Positions 8,303 to 19,396 of a DNA stretch of 64,000 bases are shown here, in pieces (the first letter of the stretch is position 1; each line of letters begins with the position of its first letter). The translations under genes were made by a program, and so were the position numbers. The stretch is taken from the NCBI RefSeq assembly GCF_000187245.1, contig NC_027864.1, forward strand, positions 62,001-126,000, in the 5' to 3' direction. This DNA comes from Ogataea parapolymorpha DL-1 (taxonomy: Eukaryota > Ascomycota > Pichiomycetes > Pichiales > Pichiaceae). Below the pieces are notes generated by a model that did no database searches, was not told the DNA's origin, and saw nothing but the letters and a program-made list of their open reading frames with translations.

Positions 8303-9784
8303 ATGCTTCTTCTCTCGAGTCTTTTTCAGAAGATCCGAACATATTCTACCAAGGTGGAAAATCCACGACTGCGGAACTATGACACTTTTAATCCCACCCT
8401 ACGAGCCACCATCCAGCAGTTGGATGCCATAAGCCCACGTTTCGAGCTCGCTAAAAATCAACTGGAAATACTTTACCATCCCGCCGACTTCTACAATCTC
8501 ATTAAGCAAAAAATCAGATCTGCGGAGAATCGTATATTCCTCTCATCCCTTTACATTGGGAAAACTCAACACGAGCTTGTCGAATGTTTGCAAGACTCGT
8601 TGTCTCAAAAGCCTGAGCTCAAAGTTGACATCCTTGTCGACTATCTTCGTTCCACGCGAGAGTCTCCTAATCCTAGTCCAGCATCGCTCTTAGCACCACT
8701 TGTGGAGAAATTTGGCAAGGAGCGAGTCAACATTCGTTTCTATCATACTCCGCATCTTTCAGGCATCAAAAAAGCACTGCTTCCAAAAAGAATAAACGAG
8801 GGATGGGGATTGCAACATATGAAGATATGTGGATTTGACAAAGAAGTGATACTCACAGGCGCCAACCTCTCGGAGGACTACTTTACTAATCGTCAGGACA
8901 GGTACTATCTGTTCAAGAATGCACCTTTGGCGGACTACTATTTTGGCCTCCAAAAAGCAGTCAGCTCTATAAGTTACCAGCTAATACCTTCCAAAACCTC
9001 TGAAAAATATACACTAGAATGGCCATCGTCCAACTTTGCCTCAGAGCCTCATCTCAACGTTGAACGGTTCATCAAAGAGTCCACCAGGCTCGTTCTACCG
9101 CTTCTGAGAAGCCCCGTTACCAAACCTGAATACCTTGCCGACCCTGAGATTATTGTCTATCCCGTTTCCTCGCTGAAGCCAATTATGAACCCCGATAGGT
9201 CCACTGAGAAGCCTGCAATTCTGCGCTTACTGACACTCCTCAATGACCCCGACGTGAAGTGGGCTTTTACTGCTGGATATTTCAATATCCACCCTGAAAT
9301 CAGCTCCAGGTTTATTGAGTCGCATGCTAAAGGAACTGTCATCACAGCGGCTCCAGAGGCAAACTCATTCTATAAATCAAAAGGTATTTCCAAGTATCTT
9401 CCAGACGCATACCTCTACAAAGCACAATTATTTTTGGATCAAGTGCGCCGCAAAGACTGTGTCAGACTGCTGGAATGGCAGAATGGCATTGTGAATACTC
9501 CCACTGGATGGTCTTACCACGCCAAAGGACTCTGGTTGTCACTCTCAGGGGAAAATATGCCTAGCATAACGGTTGTCGGCTCTTCGAACTACACTCGTAG
9601 AGCATATGCCTTGGACCTCGAAACAAATGCAGTGGTGATTACGAAGAACGAGTCGGTGAAGGAGCAAATGGCCAAGGAACTTGAAAACCTGACCAGCCAC
9701 ACCACTCAACTGACAGACTTTAGCCACCGACATATCAGCCCAGGCGTGAAAATTGCAACCACGATTCTCAGTAAAATGTTATGA
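8303..9784 (+). CDS. PGS1: CDP-diacylglycerol:glycerol-3-phosphate 3-phosphatidyltransferase
   Basis: A 493-residue phospholipase-D-fold enzyme making phosphatidylglycerolphosphate, the first committed step to cardiolipin in mitochondria. Two HKD motifs are visible: H172-x-K174-x4-D179 and H406-x-K408. The region RNIFLSSLYIG-like (RIFLSSLYIGKTQHE) and the TGANLSEDYFTNRQDRY block are characteristic. The N-terminus MLLLSSLFQKIRTYSTK looks like a mitochondrial presequence. The frame stays open upstream to 7958, but that stretch lies over RIB2 on the other strand and the family start fits ATG 8303. It converges with ARO3. Confidence 0.93.
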   Translation: MLLLSSLFQKIRTYSTKVENPRLRNYDTFNPTLRATIQQLDAISPRFELAKNQLEILYHPADFYNLIKQKIRSAENRIFLSSLYIGKTQHELVECLQDSLSQKPELKVDILVDYLRSTRESPNPSPASLLAPLVEKFGKERVNIRFYHTPHLSGIKKALLPKRINEGWGLQHMKICGFDKEVILTGANLSEDYFTNRQDRYYLFKNAPLADYYFGLQKAVSSISYQLIPSKTSEKYTLEWPSSNFASEPHLNVERFIKESTRLVLPLLRSPVTKPEYLADPEIIVYPVSSLKPIMNPDRSTEKPAILRLLTLLNDPDVKWAFTAGYFNIHPEISSRFIESHAKGTVITAAPEANSFYKSKGISKYLPDAYLYKAQLFLDQVRRKDCVRLLEWQNGIVNTPTGWSYHAKGLWLSLSGENMPSITVVGSSNYTRRAYALDLETNAVVITKNESVKEQMAKELENLTSHTTQLTDFSHRHISPGVKIATTILSKML

Positions 9785-9853
9785 ACTACGTAATCATTCT
9801 TGTATAAAACCTTTTTAGACCATATAAACAGATAAACGTTCCCAATACCCTCC

Positions 9854-11277
<1,424 letters not shown>

Positions 11278-13248
11278 TCAAATTCGTATTGATCCGGCTG
11301 CAATGCCCTGGTAAATTTCCTCGGTGAGCGGCTCATACTTTTTAGTGCTGAGGTTGAGGTAGTACACCGAGTCTTTATTGCTAGGACCAAACGGCAACAC
11401 AGGATCTCTAAATCTCTTCTTGGATATCTTGTGGTTGTGGGTATGCTCAATGATGTCAAATCTGACAAAGCACGGGCGTGCAAAATGAGGTAATTGTGAG
11501 CACACCACTGCTCCCAACTCCAAGAGCAGTTTGCTTCTCTCATCGTCAGATTCCTCGTTTCTGGACTTGGTCTGTAGAATAGCGTAGCCGCAGCGGCCCT
11601 CATGATTAGGAACCCTTGCTCCCACCACGACACTGACATCAATTGAAGGATGCGATTGTAAGCTGTTTTCCACCTGAGTGGTGCTCACATTCTCAGACTT
11701 CCACCTGTACGTGTCGCCCAGTCTATCCACAAACTTGATGCAACCATACTCATCGTACTGAAAAAGGTCATCGGTTCTGATCCATGCGTCACCTTTGCGA
11801 AAAACATTGCGCACAATCTTGGAGTATGTTGCATCCTCGTTGTTGACATATCCTGGGAAGGTGGCCTTGATATTCTTTGGGTTTAAGACGTGCATCAGGA
11901 GTTCAGCGTTTTCTCCAGCCCGAGGTTTCTCGCAATATCCCTGTTCATTTCTGTATAAGGTTGCGTCGTCGTTCTTTTCTGTCTTGACGAGGCAATACAT
12001 CAGACTCAAAGCTTTATCTGCCAGCCATCCCTGATTTCTGATACAGCCGATGCCAATACCGTATTGTTCGTAGCATGTCGTAGCAAAAGGAGCCTCGCTA
12101 CTGGCGTAGAATTCTCCTATAGCAGGAATCTTAAATCTTTCCTTGAACCTGGTCCAGATATCAGCACGCAAACCGTTTCCAACAGCTAGTCTAATTTTTC
12201 CATGACACCATTTTTCGTCCTCTGTAGCTGGCCCGTTAAGTAAGTAGCGACACACCTCACCCACGTATTGGATAGTGTTGGCTCCGGCAAGTCTGACTTG
12301 AGTCCAGTAGGAAGAGAGAGAAAATTTAGTGCCCAAAGAAAGCGTGCCACCGTGGGCAAAAATCGGGAGCACACCAAGTATAGACGCAGTGCCGTGGTAT
12401 AGTGGCATGGCGGTGTACATGTTGGTGGAACTGCTCAGTCTCATGGCATGGGGGAAAAAAAATGAAGCAAAGAATACTTTTCGCCACGAGTTGACAGCAG
12501 ATTTTGGTAATCCAGAGGTTCCGCTGGTGAAAATCAGAACTGCAGGCTTGTAGTATAGCAGATCTTTATCACGTTCTGCATTATCGAGTCTAAAAGTGGG
12601 AGACGAAGGATTTTCAATATTCTTGAGCCATTGCTTTTGATCAACATAGATACATCTCAAATCGGGAATCTTTTCAGAGATCTCGTCCTTAGTTCCATCA
12701 AAGAGGCTTTGACATTCCTCGTCTACAAAGACGAGCCTAGAGTCGACAACAGAAAGCGAATGGACCAGAGCTTTATGGGTCAGGTTATTGTTTTGGAAAC
12801 ATGGAATTGCACCTAGATTCCACAACGCTAGCCACATGATGATGAACAGTGGACTGTTGTTCATGTATAGAGACACAATGTCATTTTTTTCTACTCCGTA
12901 CTCCGTTTTCAAAATATAAGACAAGCGCAGAACGAGCCCGTAAAGTTCCGCATAGGTATATTTCTCGATGTCAAACTCACCCTTGGCAGCCGCTGGCCGT
13001 AAAAATATGAGAGCGGTGTTCTGCGCATGCTTCTTCATGGAGTACTCTAGGATGTACCATAGAGAAACACGTTTGGTGACATAACAGTGGTAAAAATGCC
13101 GGATGAATTGATAGATGATGACTGGTGCCAGGTAGAGATCTTCTCGAAGGCGATACTTTCTGTCCCAGCTGATCGCATACTCAACCAAGCGAGTCCTAAA
13201 GACAAAGAGCAGAACAAGCAGCGCCAAAGCGCCTGTTATTACCAACAT
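11278..13248 (-). CDS. FAT1: Very long-chain fatty acyl-CoA synthetase / fatty acid transporter
   Basis: A 656-residue member of the FATP/VLACS family. A hydrophobic N-terminal anchor (about 2-16) precedes the AMP-binding domain. The ATP/AMP loop is FTSGTSGLPKSA, followed by MPLYHGTASILG, the AMP-binding EFYASSEAPFA and the C-terminal family signature DRLGDTYRWKSENVSTTQVE. S. cerevisiae Fat1 (669 residues) activates very long-chain fatty acids at peroxisomes, ER and lipid droplets and aids fatty acid import. The C-terminus SIRI is at most a weak peroxisomal signal. The start is the first ATG; upstream the small membrane-protein gene is on the same strand. Confidence 0.93.
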   Translation of the reverse strand: MLVITGALALLVLLFVFRTRLVEYAISWDRKYRLREDLYLAPVIIYQFIRHFYHCYVTKRVSLWYILEYSMKKHAQNTALIFLRPAAAKGEFDIEKYTYAELYGLVLRLSYILKTEYGVEKNDIVSLYMNNSPLFIIMWLALWNLGAIPCFQNNNLTHKALVHSLSVVDSRLVFVDEECQSLFDGTKDEISEKIPDLRCIYVDQKQWLKNIENPSSPTFRLDNAERDKDLLYYKPAVLIFTSGTSGLPKSAVNSWRKVFFASFFFPHAMRLSSSTNMYTAMPLYHGTASILGVLPIFAHGGTLSLGTKFSLSSYWTQVRLAGANTIQYVGEVCRYLLNGPATEDEKWCHGKIRLAVGNGLRADIWTRFKERFKIPAIGEFYASSEAPFATTCYEQYGIGIGCIRNQGWLADKALSLMYCLVKTEKNDDATLYRNEQGYCEKPRAGENAELLMHVLNPKNIKATFPGYVNNEDATYSKIVRNVFRKGDAWIRTDDLFQYDEYGCIKFVDRLGDTYRWKSENVSTTQVENSLQSHPSIDVSVVVGARVPNHEGRCGYAILQTKSRNEESDDERSKLLLELGAVVCSQLPHFARPCFVRFDIIEHTHNHKISKKRFRDPVLPFGPSNKDSVYYLNLSTKKYEPLTEEIYQGIAAGSIRI

Positions 13249-13330
13249 CGAGAATATTGTCTGTTTATTAGACTTAATCTATATATGCAAAATTATTTCG
13301 TGGAAAATCACACCAGAACAGTTTTTCCGG

Positions 13331-13522
13331 TTACATGTGCCAGTAACCTTTTTTGTTAGCGTTTCCCACCATGATGGGCCAGTAGAGGAAGCTTCCCAGT
13401 CCAGTACCCCATATAGCGAGCTGGCGGGCGTGGACACCAAGTTCTCTGAAAAGGGGGTTTGGGCCAATGCTTTTGCTTGCAGCTTTGGCTGAATTTATTG
13501 CGACACTGGCGATAGCTGACAT
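13331..13522 (-). CDS. Small putative membrane protein, 63 residues
   Basis: A 63-residue frame from ATG 13522 to TAA. The N-terminal third is Ala/Ser/Lys-rich without acidic residues (MSAIASVAINSAKAASKSI), compatible with a mitochondrial signal. A hydrophobic stretch, LAIWGTGLGSFLYWPIMVG (about residues 35-53), could cross a membrane once, and the tail is basic (NANKKGYWHM). Size and layout resemble small respiratory-chain or ATP synthase subunits, but I do not recognise the family. It fills the gap between FAT1 and PUS1 neatly and has its own upstream TATA-like sequence (TTTATATA near 13590), which supports a real gene. Confidence 0.6.
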   Translation of the reverse strand: MSAIASVAINSAKAASKSIGPNPLFRELGVHARQLAIWGTGLGSFLYWPIMVGNANKKGYWHM

Positions 13523-13604
13523 TGTAGTAATAGTATGTGATATACGGATGATAGTTGTTGATTACAAGTACTCATCTTCTATTTGCTCTTTATATACCCA
13601 AATA

Positions 13605-13667
13605 AAGTGGAGTGATTTGGTCACCGCCCGGAACTTGAGTGGTACAGACATCAAAATCACTCCACTT
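13605..13667. repeat. Inverted repeat with 14-bp arms at the PUS1 3' end
   Basis: AAGTGGAGTGATTT at 13605-13618 is repeated as its perfect reverse complement at 13654-13667, separated by 35 nt. The right arm reaches into the PUS1 stop codon, so a PUS1 transcript would form the hairpin immediately after its stop. The same DNA is the upstream region of the 63-residue gene. Confidence 0.7.
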
Positions 13668-15223
13668 ATTCTTTTTTGGGTTCCTCTTTTCGGATGCCTC
13701 TGGCAGTCAGGAAATTAAAGATCGGAGTGCCGTTCTGATCGTCGTATCCAGCAAATCCATCGATAAAGCCAAAGAATCCGTAAAAGACGTTGTCGCGCTC
13801 CTCCTCTGCGTAAATTTTATCGTAGATATGTTTGCGTTTGAATTCATCGATTTCTGCGGCAAACTTATCGAAAGAAAGTGGGTTATATCCAAACTTCTCG
13901 AGCTTCGCATTGTAGCTCTCATACACTGGCTGCTCGAGCAAAAGTCCTAAAGCGGGCGCCTTAGGAATGTTGACCTTCTCGGGTCCAAAAGCCTCCTCAA
14001 TTCTGGCCAACGGACAGCCTGTTCTCACAACAAGGGTAGCCATGGCAATCATCTTACGAATCTGGTGGAGCATAAATGACTGTCCGTGTATCTTGATAGA
14101 CACCCATTCCTGGTCGTTCACCACAATAGGATCGCTCACAGTGATATTTTTCATGAATCTGATGGCAGAAGGGTCTTTGTAATCCTTCCCATTAGTGAAA
14201 TTATGGAAATTATGCGGTCCCAGGTAGATTTTCAAAGCATCTCTTAGTAGATTCAGCTTCTCGGTTGAGATTTTATACCGCTTGCGGGCTGCATTCATGA
14301 TTTCTCTAGATTTTTTGTCGGCAAGTTCAAGCGGAACAGTCAGTTGAATTCCTTCTCTATTTGCCTCTCTGATCTGCGCCATTTGGTCTTCTGTAATACC
14401 GGCCTTCTCAAGCTCAACGTTCACCTCCTCCCAGAATTTTTCTCCTTCTGGGTCTTTTCTCGTCGTTCCCGGGAACTCCCTTTCCGCCTCGATTATTTGA
14501 GCTGCCAGGGGACTACTTGGCTTTGGAGGCAAGAATGAGTATGTTGGCATAAGGTACTCGTAAATTCTTGAGGAACAAACCTTGCGACAGTCAAAAGACT
14601 TATTCACCCTCTCATAGCCCCAAAATCTGATTTGATCAGGAAGATAGCTGTTGATTTTCTCAACCAAATCTGGATCCTCAATAATAAGCTTCAGCGAAAT
14701 CACATTTCCAGCAGCATGCACACCTTTGTCGGTACGTGCAGCTCTCATGAAACTGCTCTTTTTCAGATCGTTGGAATTATTCTTGGAAATAGCCCCTGCT
14801 TTCACAAAAGCGTCAAACAAATCACCCTCAATGGTCTTAGCAGGAGGGTTCATCTGCATGCCGTGGTATCCCGTTCCACAGTAGCTCAAATAACATGCAA
14901 CCTTCTTCTTGGGTTTTCTTTCTTCATCCTCGTATTTGGGGGTACCATCCTCATTCAAAATCCGTCTGCAATGTTAGTAACTTAACATTCGTGAACAAAG
15001 TCGACTGAAGTTCACCTCCAGTAGCTCTGTCCGCGAAACATACCCACGTGTCCTGGACTTTCTTGAGGACTCTCTGTCTCTTAGCTGTGTCACCGATGAC
15101 GTCTCCTTTCCGAGTACGGAGCCATTTGTTACTAGGGTCTTTTCTGCTACCCTGTTCGTTGTCGTCGTAGGCTTCAGCAACTTGATCAGGTTCCTCAGTA
15201 CGTTCATTGATAGGCTCTGACAT
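13666..15223 (-). CDS. PUS1: tRNA pseudouridine synthase Pus1, one intron
   Basis: A two-exon gene for the multisite nuclear tRNA/snRNA pseudouridine synthase. Exon 2 (13666-14965) encodes the TruA-type catalytic core: LSYCGTGYHGMQ, AARTDKGVHAAGN with the catalytic Asp, FDCRKVCSSRIYEY, GPHNFHNFT and GQSFMLHQIRKM. Exon 1 starts at ATG 15223 (MSEPINERTEEPDQ) and gives the acidic then basic N-terminus usual for Pus1. The intron has a perfect branch site TACTAAC and TTGCAG acceptor. The canonical GTATGT donor at 15043 puts this exon out of frame; a GTGGGT donor at 15047 keeps it in frame (491 residues). The exact donor is therefore uncertain; the catalytic core is not. Divergent from NIP7 by 84 bp. 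Confidence 0.9.
14966..15047 (-). other. PUS1: Intron of PUS1
   Basis: The branch site TACTAAC is at 14979-14973 and the acceptor TTGCAG ends at 14966, so the branch A lies 8 nt from the acceptor G. Two donor candidates overlap: GTGGGT from 15047 (82-nt intron, in frame with the MSEP start) and canonical GTATGT from 15043 (78 nt, in frame only with an alternative ATG at 15207, or with a later GAG acceptor). Confidence 0.75.
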
Positions 15224-15307
15224 CTATGCTAGATATTGAAAATTTTTAAAAAGGCAGTGCTGGAAAAGCTAAAAAAATTTCAAAAAAATATTTGATATAC
15301 TTAATCA

Positions 15308-15853
15308 ATGAGACCGCTCACCGAGGAAGAAACCAAGGTGGTTTTCGAAAAGCTGGCCAACTACATTGGCCGTAATATTGCATATCTTGTGGATAATAAA
15401 GAAGACCCTCATGTTTTCAGATTACAAAAAGATAGAGTCTATTACGTCAGTGATCGCATAGCGAAAGTTGCAACTTCTGTCGCAAGACCAAACCTCATGT
15501 CCCTTGGTGTGTGTTTTGGAAAGTTCACAAAAACTGGGAAATTTAGATTGCACATCACTTCCCTGAAATACCTGGCTCAATACGCAAAATACAAGGTCTG
15601 GATCAAGCAAAACGGAGAAATGCCATTCTTATACGGAAATCATGTCCTCAAAGCACACGTTGGAAAGATGAGCGAAGACATTCCAGAACATGCCGGAGTG
15701 ATAGTTTTCTCTATGGCAGATGTGCCTCTAGGATTTGGTGTTAGCGCAAAGTCGACTATCGAAGCAAAGAACTTGCAACCAACAGGTATTGTGGTTTTCC
15801 GTCAAGGAGACATTGGAGAATATCTCAGGGACGAAGATACGTTGTTTACATAG
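15308..15853 (+). CDS. NIP7: 60S ribosome biogenesis factor Nip7
   Basis: A 181-residue Nip7 orthologue, the same length as in S. cerevisiae. It starts [21 protein letters not shown] and ends in a PUA domain (about residues 95-175) with [16 protein letters not shown] and [11 protein letters not shown]. Nip7 binds pre-60S particles and helps 27S pre-rRNA processing. The 84-bp promoter shared with PUS1 contains RRPE-like tracts (TGAAAATTTT at 15237-15246 and its inverted relative near 15275), as expected for ribosome biogenesis genes. Confidence 0.95.
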   Translation: MRPLTEEETKVVFEKLANYIGRNIAYLVDNKEDPHVFRLQKDRVYYVSDRIAKVATSVARPNLMSLGVCFGKFTKTGKFRLHITSLKYLAQYAKYKVWIKQNGEMPFLYGNHVLKAHVGKMSEDIPEHAGVIVFSMADVPLGFGVSAKSTIEAKNLQPTGIVVFRQGDIGEYLRDEDTLFT

Positions 15854-15881
15854 ATCTTAATGATGTTTGCCGGTACATGAA

Positions 15882-17726
15882 CTATTTTTTCCCCTTCTTC
15901 TTCTTGCTGGCCTGCTTTTTGCCTACGGCAGGCGTCGATGAGCTGGAACCGATGTTGAGGGACTCCTCTGTGGCTTGGTCAACGAGACCTCCTTGGGTGT
16001 CCTTGCCCTTCTTGCCCTTTTTTGGTTTGTAGTAAGACCTATCCTTCATTGGTAACCACCTTTCCTCGTCCAACTTTTTGGAGAGATCCTTAGGAAGCTT
16101 TTTAGGTTTGTTTCGCTTTCGTTTTTCCACTCTAGTGATTCCCTTACTGGTCTTGGTGGTAGATGTTTTTGATATCAAAGGCTGGAGACCTTGTTCAAGT
16201 AGCGAATCTGTATCAACTTCTAAAATCAGTGGATCCACGTTGCCCAAGCTAGTTTCAGCTTCTCCGCCCAAAACCACGGAGACCAGGGGATCTGAAGACA
16301 CCGCAGACTGCAGTTTTAGGAATAGTTCTTGAGACTTTGGCTCGTCGAATGTTATCATTTGGAACGCCACAAATTTCAATAGTTTTAGTTGGTCGACGGT
16401 CTTGAGCTCTGCAGAAATTAAATGCTGATACAGGCTAAGAAGAAGCTTAATTTTGTCGTTTTCTCTGTCAAGCTTGTCGTACACTGCGAAAAGCAAACAG
16501 GCAACTGCTGGCCTGAGAAGCACGGGCGAGTCGGCTTCAACCGCAGCCTCCAAAACGCGAGCAGCATTCTGAGGTTTTCCGGCACTCGCACTCAATTGTG
16601 CGGCGAACAAACACAAGCCCAGCTTCTGTGGATTTCTTATCGCTTCTCTGAATACCAGTTTTTCATTGCCCAATGATTTGAGGTTCTTCGAGTCAAACTC
16701 TGTTATTTTAGATATGGCAGCCAGGGCCTGTGGCAATAAAGACTCTGGAAATTGATGTTCGTGCTTGGCTGCAGACTTGGAAACGGATTTTCCAGCCTTG
16801 TATGCTAGCAAGATTTCATTGCGATGTAGATCCCTTATTTGCCTTATCGCCAATCTATCAAGGATTTTGTTGAGCGACTGGGGGAATCCAAGGTTTTTGT
16901 ACAACAAAGCTGCATTAGACGGTTGATGTTGGAAGGAAGCAAGATTGGTGGTGATGAGAACTTTCAAGACCTGGTTCTTGAGCTTCGACACGTTAATTTC
17001 GTCGTAAAATGGCTTAGCAGCATCGTTACCACTCAAAAGTTGTGTAAGAAAGGCAATTTCAACGTCTATAGGCGCAAGTTCTTCCAGCTGTTCCTCTTCT
17101 TCATAATCTGCAAGGGATACCAAACACTGCTGTCTGGCTTCTCGCAGAAGCTCCAACGAGGCCTCATAATCGCCGTCCCTTAGGAGAATTAGCGCCGAAT
17201 TGAACTTTTGATCGTATGAGTTGGAATGTGGAGCGGAAACTGGCTGTAGGGTGCTGTCCTCAGAATACACTTTCATCTGCGAAAGCACAGCGCGTTCATT
17301 AACACTCAGATCCAGCACTTCTTCTGGTGGAGTGCCATTCAACAGTTCTCTGTATATTTCGAGCGCTTTCTCGTTTTTACCAACACGATAGTAGTGTTGA
17401 GCTAAGACATGTTTTAGCCCGCGATTAGTTGATCCCTGAGCCACAAGCTCTGCCAGCGACTTTTCGTCATCTAGCTTGTAGTAGATGTATGCCAGTTCAA
17501 CGGCGAGGATGTCACGATTTTCAGCAATAAGGTCACTGTGTTTGTCAAGCATTTCACGGGCGGTCTTGTAATTGTCAAGGTTGATGAGGGCCACCAAACA
17601 TTGTTTGAAAGCGGCAACATTGGTAGGCTCTTGACTCAATATCTTAGATCCCAGATCAAGGACTTGTCTGTGGGAATCAGACTTCGAAAAGATCTGCAAT
17701 TGAGAGACCAAATCCGACAGCGACAT
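15882..17726 (-). CDS. SRP72: Signal recognition particle subunit Srp72
   Basis: A 614-residue protein. The N-terminal two-thirds is a TPR solenoid (LGSKILSQEPTNVAAFKQCLVAL and ALEIYRELLNGTPPEE are typical helices). The C-terminus carries the SRP RNA-binding signature DEERWLPMKDRSYY (PDPERWLP in animals) inside a Lys-rich tail ending KKKKGKK. It pairs with Srp68 in the signal recognition particle that targets nascent proteins to the ER. S. cerevisiae Srp72 is 640 residues. Divergent from MRH4 (95 bp) and convergent with NIP7 (28 bp). Confidence 0.93.
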   Translation of the reverse strand: MSLSDLVSQLQIFSKSDSHRQVLDLGSKILSQEPTNVAAFKQCLVALINLDNYKTAREMLDKHSDLIAENRDILAVELAYIYYKLDDEKSLAELVAQGSTNRGLKHVLAQHYYRVGKNEKALEIYRELLNGTPPEEVLDLSVNERAVLSQMKVYSEDSTLQPVSAPHSNSYDQKFNSALILLRDGDYEASLELLREARQQCLVSLADYEEEEQLEELAPIDVEIAFLTQLLSGNDAAKPFYDEINVSKLKNQVLKVLITTNLASFQHQPSNAALLYKNLGFPQSLNKILDRLAIRQIRDLHRNEILLAYKAGKSVSKSAAKHEHQFPESLLPQALAAISKITEFDSKNLKSLGNEKLVFREAIRNPQKLGLCLFAAQLSASAGKPQNAARVLEAAVEADSPVLLRPAVACLLFAVYDKLDRENDKIKLLLSLYQHLISAELKTVDQLKLLKFVAFQMITFDEPKSQELFLKLQSAVSSDPLVSVVLGGEAETSLGNVDPLILEVDTDSLLEQGLQPLISKTSTTKTSKGITRVEKRKRNKPKKLPKDLSKKLDEERWLPMKDRSYYKPKKGKKGKDTQGGLVDQATEESLNIGSSSSTPAVGKKQASKKKKGKK

Positions 17727-17821
17727 GGTGTTGACGTTGGTCGATGAGTTTTAATGATGAAAAATTTATAGCAGGGTAATTCATGAAAAATACATATATA
17801 AATTTCTCTTGATCTATATCT

Positions 17822-19378
17822 ATGCTACGGTCAATCCAGGCGTTACCATACTCTTTCAGAAGAGCCCAGTGCATCTCCGGAAGGAGGATGTTTGCTTATT
17901 CTGCTCCGTGGTCTGCATCGTATGCGAAATCGCCAGCTAAGTCTTCTGGCAAGCCCAAGATAAGCTCGAGCGAGGAAAAAGCATATAAGTTTGGAAATGG
18001 CCCAGCCCTCAAAAGCTTCGACAAAGAGGATCTACGGGGTCTATCTGGACTCTACGAACGCGTGCATGAATTCTACGAACTCAAGTTACTTCCCGAAGTG
18101 AGGTCAGCAATGATAGAAGAGCTGAAAGAGAATACGGTTCTTAAGTCCCAGAACTACATGAGTCCAAACAGGAAAAAACTGTCGGAGTCTGAGCTGAAGG
18201 GCCTTGTGATACGACCTACTAACATCCAAAAAGCTGCTATCAAAATTATAAATGGCAACCCCAAAACCCCCAAGCTACTGAATCCTTACATTCTGGCTGG
18301 AGAAACGGGATCGGGGAAAACGTGGGCATACTTGGCACCACTTTTGCACAGATTGCGCGAGTTTTATATTGCAGAGGGCTTTGAGCAGTCCAATAAGCCG
18401 GGGATACGAAGTGTTATTTTGCTTCCAACCCACGAACTGGTTGACCAGGTCTTCAAAACCGTGGAACATACCAAAAATACCTTAGGCACGAAAGTGGTGC
18501 TGTGGGACTTGGACTCGAACTTCAAAGATTTTATGGATAGTTATAGACAAGGAATTGACGTTCTGGTGACCACACCAGGGAAACTGGCGTCTTTGGCAAA
18601 ATATGATGATATTCAAAACCTCAGACAGTTGCTGAAAAATGTCAGTTTTTGTGTGGTTGATGAGGCAGATACACTCATGGACGAATCTTTCATCGAGGAT
18701 ACTTATGACCTGCTTAAAAAAATGAACGGTCTGCGTCATTTGGTCTTCGTCACGGCTACCATCTCCTCCTCGCTGAGAAAAGTGGTGAAGTCATTGTTCC
18801 CTGACTTTGTTCCAATCACCACTCCATCGCTCCACAAGATCCCTAAGGCAATTGAGATCCGTGTGATAGACGCCAAACCCAAACCATATAACGGGTCACG
18901 GCTTAAAGCACTGGCTCAAGTTCTTTACGCTATCCATTGTGATGGAACAGAGCCAGGTTATGAAAAAAGAGTTGTCGTCTTCGTTAACGAGAAAAAGCAT
19001 GCTCCGATTTTAGCCCAGCAGCTCCGAGAGAGATACAAACATGATGTAGAGAGCATGACGTCAGACGACACACCTGAGGATCGAAGACGAATTCTAGAGC
19101 CTTTCATCAGTCCTCCCCAGCCACTTAAGGATCCTTCGAAGCCAACGCTTAAAGTGCTTATATGCACAGACCTGATGTCCAGGGGTATCAATTTCCGCGG
19201 TGTGCGTAACGTGGTACTGTACAATATTCCAAACATGACCTCGGACCTGGTCCATAGAATGGGACGGACAGGCAGAATGAACCAATCGGGAAGAGCGTTT
19301 TTGATTCTGGAAGATAAAAGCGCTCCTAATACCAAGGGACTTGCAAAGGTGTTGCGTAATAACAGACGTTTGGCGTAG
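17822..19378 (+). CDS. MRH4: Mitochondrial DEAD-box RNA helicase Mrh4
   Basis: A 518-residue DEAD-box protein with an Arg/Ser-rich presequence (MLRSIQALPYSFRRAQ). Helicase motifs are in order: Q motif region RPTNIQKAAI, Walker A AGETGSGKT, LLPTHELVDQV, DEAD in VVDEADTLMDESF, TAT in FVTATI, and HRMGRTGRMNQSG. Motif III is TAT rather than SAT. S. cerevisiae Mrh4 (561 residues) acts late in mitochondrial large-subunit assembly. The overall order and the long insert before the Q motif fit Mrh4 better than other mitochondrial DEAD-box proteins. Converges with IPL1 (18 bp between stops). Confidence 0.9.
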   Translation: MLRSIQALPYSFRRAQCISGRRMFAYSAPWSASYAKSPAKSSGKPKISSSEEKAYKFGNGPALKSFDKEDLRGLSGLYERVHEFYELKLLPEVRSAMIEELKENTVLKSQNYMSPNRKKLSESELKGLVIRPTNIQKAAIKIINGNPKTPKLLNPYILAGETGSGKTWAYLAPLLHRLREFYIAEGFEQSNKPGIRSVILLPTHELVDQVFKTVEHTKNTLGTKVVLWDLDSNFKDFMDSYRQGIDVLVTTPGKLASLAKYDDIQNLRQLLKNVSFCVVDEADTLMDESFIEDTYDLLKKMNGLRHLVFVTATISSSLRKVVKSLFPDFVPITTPSLHKIPKAIEIRVIDAKPKPYNGSRLKALAQVLYAIHCDGTEPGYEKRVVVFVNEKKHAPILAQQLRERYKHDVESMTSDDTPEDRRRILEPFISPPQPLKDPSKPTLKVLICTDLMSRGINFRGVRNVVLYNIPNMTSDLVHRMGRTGRMNQSGRAFLILEDKSAPNTKGLAKVLRNNRRLA

Positions 19379-19396
19379 ACGATATTTGTACATAAA

